Shown here in pieces: positions 1-4,145 of a stretch of DNA of 5,084 bases (positions are counted from its first letter, which is position 1; each line of letters opens with the position of its first letter). This stretch comes from Methanomicrobia archaeon LH_S13 (lineage in GTDB: Archaea > Halobacteriota > Syntropharchaeia > Alkanophagales > Methanospirareceae): NCBI GenBank assembly GCA_023659785.1, contig JAGXOR010000098.1, positions 1-5,084 on the forward strand, given 5' to 3'. Both the position numbers and the translations under genes were made by a program. The notes beneath the pieces were generated by a model. It saw only the letters and a program-made list of their open reading frames with translations, was not told the DNA's origin and ran no database searches.

Positions 1-80
1 CACAGGCACCCCACCCCCCTCTAATACTATCAAATAATAGAAAAATGGACAAAAAAGTTCATATTTTGTCATCATAAGAA

Positions 81-86
81 GGAGGG
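81..86 (+). promoter_or_regulatory. Shine-Dalgarno site of the rubrerythrin gene
   Basis: GGAGGG lies 7 nt before the ATG at 94, within the purine-rich run AAGAAGGAGGGA. It fixes the start codon. The AT-rich stretch at about 50-70 could hold the promoter, but no box is distinct enough to call. Confidence 0.8.
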
Positions 87-93
87 ATAAGTT

Positions 94-666
94 ATGGGAC
101 TAAAAGGTAGTAAAACAGAAAAGAATTTATTGGCCGCATTTGCTGGGGAGTCCCAGGCTAGAAACCGCTATTCCTATTTTGCTTCCCAGGCCAGAAAGGA
201 AGGCTATGAACAGATCGCCGCTATCTTTCTGGAGACAGCTGATAACGAAAAAGAACACGCCAAGAGGGAGTTCAAATTTCTTCAGGGTGGAGAAGTAGAG
301 ATCACCGGTAGTTTTCCTGCCGGGGTGATTGGCGACACGGCATCTAACCTGAAAGAGGCAGCAGCAGAAGAGCACTACGAATGGACAGAGATGTATCCCG
401 AATTTGCTAAGGTGGCTGAGGAGGAGGGCTTTGCCGAAATTGCCGCAGTATTTAAATCAATTGCCAGGGCTGAAGAGCAGCACGAAAAAAGGTATCTTGC
501 ATTGTTAAAAAACGTGGAAAATGGAAATGTATTCAAAAAAGATAAAGTGGTTAAGTGGAGATGCCTTAACTGCGGATACATTTATCAAGGCACTGAGCCA
601 CCTGAAACCTGTCCAGCATGTGCCCATCCCCAGGCCTTTTTTGAATTGCTAACAGAAAATTATTAG
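94..666 (+). CDS. Rubrerythrin (non-haem di-iron peroxidase with C-terminal rubredoxin-like domain)
   Basis: Cytoplasmic enzyme that reduces hydrogen peroxide to water in anaerobes, taking electrons through its own FeS4 domain. Residues 1-145 form the ferritin-like four-helix bundle, with two half-motifs carrying the di-iron ligands: E19, E52 and H55 (ExxH), then E93, E96, E127 and H130 (ExxH). Residues 153-190 are the rubredoxin-like domain with C157xxC160 and C173xxC176. At 190 residues it is full length, with no visible damage. The start is supported by GGAGGG 7 nt upstream. It stands alone: the next intact gene begins 253 bp later in the same direction. The sequence resembles bacterial (clostridial-type) rubrerythrins as I remember them, so acquisition by transfer is possible, but I cannot test that here. 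Family assignment is very secure; the physiological role in oxidative-stress defence is inferred from the family. Confidence 0.96.
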   Translation: MGLKGSKTEKNLLAAFAGESQARNRYSYFASQARKEGYEQIAAIFLETADNEKEHAKREFKFLQGGEVEITGSFPAGVIGDTASNLKEAAAEEHYEWTEMYPEFAKVAEEEGFAEIAAVFKSIARAEEQHEKRYLALLKNVENGNVFKKDKVVKWRCLNCGYIYQGTEPPETCPACAHPQAFFELLTENY

Positions 667-919
667 GAAGAAAGGAGGTAACAAAGAGGGGTGTGTAAGT
701 AGGTAAAAAATCGCTTACCGTATCTGCAATCATCTCTTTTGTGTTCATAACCTCTCCATTGGAAGTGGCGGTTATTTAATGATAACGAAATGATAGGCAA
801 TAAGAAAAGGAAGGTGAGTTATGTCACTCTACTCTTAAATTCTTAAGTTAAAACCGGAAATGAATTTTGACCGGGGTTTTTGGGATTGAAACAATTGATG
901 AAATCATTCCTAAATAAAA
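667..919 (+). other. Spacer with two orphan ribosome-binding sites and weak hairpins
   Basis: No gene of useful length is present. AAAGGAGGT (671-679) precedes a GTG at 691 that stops after three codons. GGAAGGTGAG (809-818) precedes an ATG at 821 that encodes only MSLYS. An imperfect hairpin pairs ATAACC (747-752) with GGTTAT (770-775), with CCA/TGG inside it. Another pairs AAAACC (850-855) with GGTTTT (875-880), adding GG/CC across a bulge. GGTAA (702-706) can pair with TTACC (715-719). The last hairpin lies 40 nt before the ATP-grasp start and could affect its expression. None is strong enough to name as a terminator or riboswitch. Confidence 0.4.
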
Positions 920-2071
920 ATGCACGAGATAAGAAAAATACTGGCAGCAGGATATTCCGTCAGGCATATCGTATCTTCCGGGAGCAGAGCAGGCTATGAG
1001 ATGTATGCCGCCGATGCTTTTGGCGACGTAGATACAAAAAGAAGTGCTAAAAAGTATTTCCCGTTGAATTCGCTTCAGCTTCAAGCAGATGTCAAACTTC
1101 TTAAAGATGCGATAAGAAAAGTAGACGGTGTGATTATAGGGTCAGGATTTGAGAGAGCGGATTTTAATTTCTTAAAAGCTGAAGATAGGAGAAAGATATT
1201 GGGGAACGCACCGGAGCTCACGAAAGAAGTATCGAATAAGGCGTGGCTTTTATCTCGATTAGACGATTTAGGTGTCCTACATCCGCTCACCTATACGAGT
1301 AGAGAGATAGCGGAAGACGAAAAAAAAGCGAAGCAAGCGAAGCACTTGCATTATCCCGTGGTAGCAAAACCCGCTTATGGAGGAGGAGGAACCGCAAATT
1401 TCTTTTGCCTGAACGAAAAGGAATTAATTCGATGGGCTAAACAATTGCCGGGATTTTTATTCCAGGAATATATAAAAGGGAAACATGCCTCGGTATCGCT
1501 CATTTCGTCTAAACGAGAGGCGATTTCGGTATCTGTGAATGAGCAGTTGATAGGTTTGGATTCTCTTGACGCTCCCGGACCTTTTGTCTATTGTGGGAAC
1601 ATCTCGCCTTTTGTAACGATTTTTTCACGGCAGCTGTGTGAAATTGCAGTGGAATTAACGAATGAATTAGGGTTGATAGGCTCAAACGGCGTTGATTTTG
1701 TTGTTACTGATGATGGACCCGTCGTAATAGAAGTAAATCCGAGATTTCAAGGAAGTCTGGACACGGTAGAACTTTCTACGGGTCTAAATTTGAATTTAGT
1801 AGATGCGCATGTGAAAGCAGTAAGAGGGGACTTACTAATGGAAAGAATGGAAGCAAAAAGATATGCTGCAAAAGCGATTGCGTTTGCAAAACAAGAAGGG
1901 ATGATAATTGAAAATTTCGATATTGGTGGAATAGTTGATATTCCGGAGAAAGACAGAATTGTAAAGCCCGGGGAGCCCATAGCTACGGGAATGGGGATTG
2001 GCGATAGCAAAGAGAATGCGTTTGCGGAAGCGATGAAAAATGTCGAGCGTATAAAAGCAGGTATAAGATAA
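920..2071 (+). CDS. ATP-grasp superfamily protein, COG2232-like predicted carboligase
   Basis: Probable ATP-dependent ligase that joins a carboxylate, through an acyl-phosphate, to an amine or other nucleophile. The substrate is unknown. Residues 5-80 form a pre-ATP-grasp Rossmann-like lobe, with the motif RAGYEMYAADAFGDVD (23-38) and GSGFE (74-78) that I associate with the archaeal COG2232 group. The ATP-grasp fold follows: a nucleotide-binding strand YPVVAK (K150) with the glycine loop GGGG (154-157), the hinge FQEYIKG (181-187), D259, and the metal-binding segment VIEVNPRFQG (269-278) with E271 and N273. The 383 residues look complete. An in-frame stop at 911-913 limits the N-terminus to this ATG. 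No clear Shine-Dalgarno precedes it, so it may be leaderless or weakly initiated. The related archaeal enzyme MfnD (tyramine-glutamate ligase) is also ATP-grasp but belongs to another group, so I do not transfer that function. Its stop is about 15 bp from a decayed transposon end. Confidence 0.85.
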   Translation: MHEIRKILAAGYSVRHIVSSGSRAGYEMYAADAFGDVDTKRSAKKYFPLNSLQLQADVKLLKDAIRKVDGVIIGSGFERADFNFLKAEDRRKILGNAPELTKEVSNKAWLLSRLDDLGVLHPLTYTSREIAEDEKKAKQAKHLHYPVVAKPAYGGGGTANFFCLNEKELIRWAKQLPGFLFQEYIKGKHASVSLISSKREAISVSVNEQLIGLDSLDAPGPFVYCGNISPFVTIFSRQLCEIAVELTNELGLIGSNGVDFVVTDDGPVVIEVNPRFQGSLDTVELSTGLNLNLVDAHVKAVRGDLLMERMEAKRYAAKAIAFAKQEGMIIENFDIGGIVDIPEKDRIVKPGEPIATGMGIGDSKENAFAEAMKNVERIKAGIR

Positions 2072-2604
2072 TGTGAACTACTCCTCGCTATCGCAAGGGG
2101 CAGTCCCTGCCCCAGCATACCCCGCTCCAGTATATTCAGCGAGGCTTTATAGTCCCTATCCAGTTTGCCATATTTGTATTCTCTGGATGTCCCACGTGGA
2201 TTTACCTTTACTATTTGCCCACCAGCTATTTCAGCTTTATAGCCAAGTAGCTCAAAGAACTTACTTTACTCCACGAAGCATCCAGTATTGACTGCGCTAA
2301 GCTATAATTATTCACCATCCCGCTTATGTTCAGATCTTCCACTTCTTAGAACCTTTTTTCGTTCTTGATCGTTTTAGCTGCTCTATTCTTATCCGCTCTA
2401 ATGTGCGCTTATAGAATTTAGGATTCTCTATCTGTCGCCCATCGCTATCAGTAAGGAAGGACTTTATGCCCATCGATTGCCCCCGCACAATCACCGAAGA
2501 TTTCTTATCAATACAAACCAGGGCATACCACTCACCTGACTTGTATCGCTTGACTATTACCTGCTTGATTTTTTCTTCTATCTCACGATGAATTCGCATT
2601 GAAC
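2072..2604 (-). mobile_element. Degenerate IS200/IS605-type (IS1341-like) element remnant
   Basis: This is the residue of a TnpB-bearing element. Only the central and C-terminal tnpB coding sequence and the right-end hairpin survive. The left end, the first ~200 codons and any tnpA are missing from the window. The right end lies between the hairpin at 2097-2113 and the ATP-grasp stop at 2071, so insertion or later rearrangement spared the neighbour's last codon. The exact boundaries cannot be fixed without an empty site. Confidence 0.7.
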
Positions 2605-2803
2605 CCTGCAACCCTTCCGGGCTGCGTTTTACCTCACGGCACAGCATCCAGATGCCAATACCAGCAATCAGTTCGAGGAACACCATCCACAACGGAACAA
2701 CTATCGCGGTGGTCCAGGTCAGAACGGAAAAGCCGTCAAGTTTGCAGAAGAGTAAACGGCGTATACGATACCCTTCTATCAGAATGATCCACAACAAAAA
2801 CAT
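2086..2803 (-). pseudogene. tnpB: Decayed tnpB (RNA-guided nuclease TnpB, IS605 OrfB family) fragment
   Basis: Family members are omega-RNA-guided DNA nucleases. TnpB homology starts at MRIHREIEEKIKQV (ATG 2599) and runs through KSGEWYALV, SFLTDSDG and IENPKF to KKGSKK, in a frame that opens at 2803 and stops at 2330. It continues in a second frame as VEDLNISGMVNNYSLAQS up to WSK (2342-2265), and in a third as FFELLGYKAE, VNPRGTS, DRDYKASLNILERG and GQGLP (2259-about 2086). Lesions: the RuvC-I GIDxG motif reads RGQSMG; about 40 codons are missing before VEDL; AGTAA is duplicated after TGG; and the zinc finger expected between TS and DRD is absent. The RuvC-II Glu (2337-2339) and RuvC-III Asp (2152-2154) codons remain. 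Codons 1-68 of the open frame (2600-2803) do not look like TnpB; they are hydrophobic and of unknown origin. No function is expected. Confidence 0.88.
2097..2113 (-). repeat. Perfect inverted repeat in the 3' end of the tnpB remnant
   Basis: GGGGCAG / CTGCCCC, a 7-bp stem with a 3-nt loop, lies in the codons for GQGLP of the decayed tnpB and 25 nt past the ATP-grasp stop. Its place matches that of the hairpin in the second tnpB (4122-4139), so it is probably the right-end/omega-RNA stem of the element. It might also end transcription of the ATP-grasp gene, but no T-run follows it. Confidence 0.7.
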
Positions 2804-2996
2804 AAAACCCGTCAGTTAAATTGATTCCCGCTTCACCCTTCACAAAAGATGCTGTTTGAACGTCTCCGTCTCCAGTTGTTTCCGCAGTTGATACGTTAAA
2901 ATCTGAGCTTACAAAAGCGGCAGAAACAATAACTACCAATACTAAAACTAAAACCAAAACCAAAACAAGAATTAATAATGTTATTCGTTTACTCAT
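2736..2996 (-). CDS. Short secreted or membrane-anchored protein, probably 3'-truncated
   Basis: Not recognised. It starts MSKR followed by a long hydrophobic segment, residues 5-28, built mostly of alternating Leu and Val and then VIVSAAFVSS. This has the form of a Sec signal peptide or a single N-terminal anchor. The next residues, about 30-60, are polar and acidic (STAETTGDGDVQTASF), as expected outside the membrane. The last ~25 residues read into the hydrophobic-frame segment next to the tnpB remnant, and 86 residues is short for an exported domain, so the original C-terminus has probably been lost. The ATG overlaps the end of the zinc-ribbon gene as ATGAGTAA, which suggests translational coupling. 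The LV stretch comes from a tandem hexamer in the DNA. It could be a genuine small protein, but the missing end makes a relic more likely. Confidence 0.5.
   Translation of the reverse strand: MSKRITLLILVLVLVLVLVLVVIVSAAFVSSDFNVSTAETTGDGDVQTASFVKGEAGINLTDGFYVFVVDHSDRRVSYTPFTLLQT
2935..2970 (-). repeat. Hexamer microsatellite coding for Leu-Val repeats
   Basis: On the plus strand ACTAAA occurs twice (2941-2952) and then ACCAAA twice (2953-2964), with degenerate units ACCAAT before and ACAAGA after. On the coding strand each unit gives Val-Leu or Leu-Val in the hydrophobic segment of the short secreted protein. Gain or loss of a unit would lengthen or shorten the segment by two residues without shifting the frame. 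Confidence 0.75.
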
Positions 2997-3348
2997 CTTT
3001 CCACTCCATCACGATTTTTTTTAGCCTTATTTTATTACCAAGTACTTTAGCGAGTTCGTCATTGTCAAACCATATACTCTGACATTTGGGACAGACATCT
3101 ATGATAATCTCTGAACCTAACATTTCCACTTCTTCCTTCTTCATCTCCACCCCGCATCTTGGACATTTTATGATTTTTTCCTCTGGTTTCTTGACTATCT
3201 CCCTCGCAATGCCTTCGAGACCCATGAATTCGCCCCTGAAATCACTCTCGACTATTCGAACTTCGGTCATTCCAGGAGTGTCCGGAGAGAAGAAGCCATG
3301 CATGTCAGTACTGATTTCGGTTTTCGCTGCCTCTTGAAGCGAGACCAT
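2989..3348 (-). CDS. TFIIB-type zinc-ribbon protein (zf-TFIIB family), fused in frame to an RND N-terminal remnant
   Basis: From the ATG at 3348 the product has 119 residues. The recognisable zinc ribbon is CPRCGVEM then DVCPKCQSIWFDNDEL (C62, C65, C86, C89), the pattern of small zf-TFIIB proteins (PF13453 type). These are common in bacteria and archaea and mostly of unknown function. Residues 1-40 are not part of that family: they continue the exporter N-terminus described at 3226-3447. The likely original start of the zinc-ribbon gene is the ATG at 3225 (78 residues, MGLEGIAREIVKK). Only a weak AGGGGC lies before it. The frame is open without a stop from 3447 to 2989, so a chimera of membrane segment plus zinc ribbon could be read through if a start existed upstream. 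The 3' end overlaps the next gene by 8 nt. The zinc-ribbon call is firm; which start is used is uncertain. Confidence 0.7.
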   Translation of the reverse strand: MVSLQEAAKTEISTDMHGFFSPDTPGMTEVRIVESDFRGEFMGLEGIAREIVKKPEEKIIKCPRCGVEMKKEEVEMLGSEIIIDVCPKCQSIWFDNDELAKVLGNKIRLKKIVMEWKDE

Positions 3349-3447
3349 TGCAATGACGTTAGCCAGAACTATTATGAGTGGGTAGAGCTTCTTTGAAACA
3401 TTGGCATAGGAACTGAGTGCCCCCTCAATCCTCTTCGCTTTTTCCTC
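3226..3447 (-). pseudogene. N-terminal fragment of an RND exporter (HAE3/MMPL-like)
   Basis: The frame opens after a TAA at 3448-3450 and reads EEKAKRIEGALSSYANV, then the membrane segment LYPLIIVLANVIAMVSL, then TEISTDMHGFFSPDTPGM and EVRIVESDFRGE. This is the layout of the start of archaeal HAE3-type RND transporters: a cytoplasmic amphipathic helix, TM1, then the first extracytoplasmic loop with a TD...F.P motif. Full-length proteins have roughly 700-1000 residues, so over 90% is missing; the frame passes directly into the zinc-ribbon protein. No ATG, GTG or TTG lies in frame between 3447 and 3349; the only near-start is an ATT at 3427-3429. The fragment follows the COG1361 gene, a pairing I recall in methanogen genomes. 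Assignment rests on remembered family patterns. Confidence 0.55.
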
Positions 3448-3468
3448 TTAAAATAGATAACCGAAGGA

Positions 3469-4074
3469 TTAGATTTCCTCGAGCCGTTCATCACCGTCTG
3501 TCCAGATGATCTTTATATCGGTCTCATAGTTATCAGGGATTGTGTCTCGGTCTGCTTCAAGCTCAAAGGTGGCTATCTTTTCCAAGCTTTGTTTAATATC
3601 CCCGAGATAATCTGTCTTTGCTCCAGTAAAGAATGATTTGGTCTTTAAAATGGCTTTTACTGATTCCGCATCCTTATTTCCGATATTCTCGATCGGGACG
3701 TTCAGTCTGATGGTTGTACCACCCGTAATCACCGCAGGGTCAGTTGCGACCTTGCCGACCAGAAAGTCTGCCTGCGGGCTAATCTTCAGTGCGATACTCT
3801 TTTTCAACTGGAACTCCTCGCCATCCTCTCTGATGTAGTCAATCGAGAGTAGAATGGTATAACTATAAGTTCCTGCTTTCGCACCGTCTTCAATATCCAG
3901 AGTAAATACAAACTTGTGGCTGGAAGGTGCTGGAATTTCTTCTGTAAACTCCGAAGTTGAGCCCGAGTATGCCTCAACAAACGGCCCGGAGGGATTTATT
4001 TTGACGGATACCGACCTTGCCTTTGCACTTCCGGAATTCTCTATTAAGACAGTTAGGTTATGAGATTCAACCAT
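3469..4074 (-). CDS. COG1361-like (CARDB/S-layer-type) exported protein, C-terminal part, 5'-truncated by tnpB
   Basis: This is the 3' portion of an extracytoplasmic beta-sandwich protein. Two Ig-like repeats are visible. Repeat one spans residues 1-90, starts at HNLTVLIENSGSAKARSVSV and includes the ...AGTYSYTILLSIDY strand pair. Repeat two spans residues 100-200, with TIRLNVPIENIGNKDAESV and then DNYETDIKIIWTDGD. The N-x-G-x-x-x-A turn in each is typical of CARDB/COG1361 domains. There is no signal peptide, and homology begins at once after the first 3-4 residues. The ATG at 4074 lies within the last codons of tnpB (ATGGTTGA, 8-nt overlap), so this start is a by-product of the insertion. 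The upstream half should lie beyond the right edge of the window. No C-terminal membrane anchor is present. In related clusters such proteins sit beside RND exporters, matching the fragment downstream. The fragment is probably non-functional as a secreted protein. Confidence 0.7.
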   Translation of the reverse strand: MVESHNLTVLIENSGSAKARSVSVKINPSGPFVEAYSGSTSEFTEEIPAPSSHKFVFTLDIEDGAKAGTYSYTILLSIDYIREDGEEFQLKKSIALKISPQADFLVGKVATDPAVITGGTTIRLNVPIENIGNKDAESVKAILKTKSFFTGAKTDYLGDIKQSLEKIATFELEADRDTIPDNYETDIKIIWTDGDERLEEI

Positions 4075-4145
4075 TTTGTTTCAAACCTCTTCGTATGATG
4101 CTATCAATGGGGCATCGCACTGGGTGTAACCCTACACCCTCTATC
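4065..4145 (-). ncRNA. Putative omega-RNA (reRNA) scaffold overlapping the tnpB 3' end
   Basis: TnpB guide RNAs derive from the 3' end of tnpB through the right end of the element into the flank. Here a perfect 7-bp hairpin (4122-4139) is followed on the minus strand by a second stem pairing GATGC (4112-4116 complement) with GCATC (4097-4101 complement), with a 10-nt loop. The guide would be the flank downstream, in the COG1361 gene at about 4045-4065. The placement is inference from the family; processing sites and the exact 3' end cannot be seen. Confidence 0.3.

Noticed and set aside
241..790. 11-base direct repeat TGATAACGAAA at 240-250 and 780-790
   Set aside because: One copy is inside the rubrerythrin coding sequence and the flanks do not match; too short to be more than chance.
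884..892. GATTGAAAC, like the 3' end of many CRISPR repeats
   Set aside because: Only one copy occurs, and nothing around it repeats at spacer-like distance.
848..1084. Minus-strand frame of 78 codons across the ATP-grasp start
   Set aside because: It overlaps the conserved N-terminal motif of the ATP-grasp protein and has no recognisable content.
2097..2113. Intrinsic terminator of the ATP-grasp gene
   Set aside because: The stem is strong but no T-run follows on the plus strand, and its position in the GQGLP codons is better explained by the TnpB element.
1747..2118. Minus-strand frame of 123 codons
   Set aside because: Only its first ~11 codons are real (TnpB tail); the rest is the antisense of the ATP-grasp gene.
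2073..2291. Plus-strand frame of 72 codons after the ATP-grasp gene
   Set aside because: It is antisense to clear TnpB C-terminal sequence on the minus strand and has no family features or ribosome-binding site.
2330..2803. Nuclease-dead TnpB-like repressor (TldR-type) reading of the RuvC-I mutation
   Set aside because: The frameshifts, large deletion and missing N-terminus show plain decay; TldR-type proteins keep an intact frame.
3638..3838. Plus-strand frame of 66 codons
   Set aside because: It is the antisense of the second Ig-like repeat of the COG1361 fragment, which has clear protein-family features.
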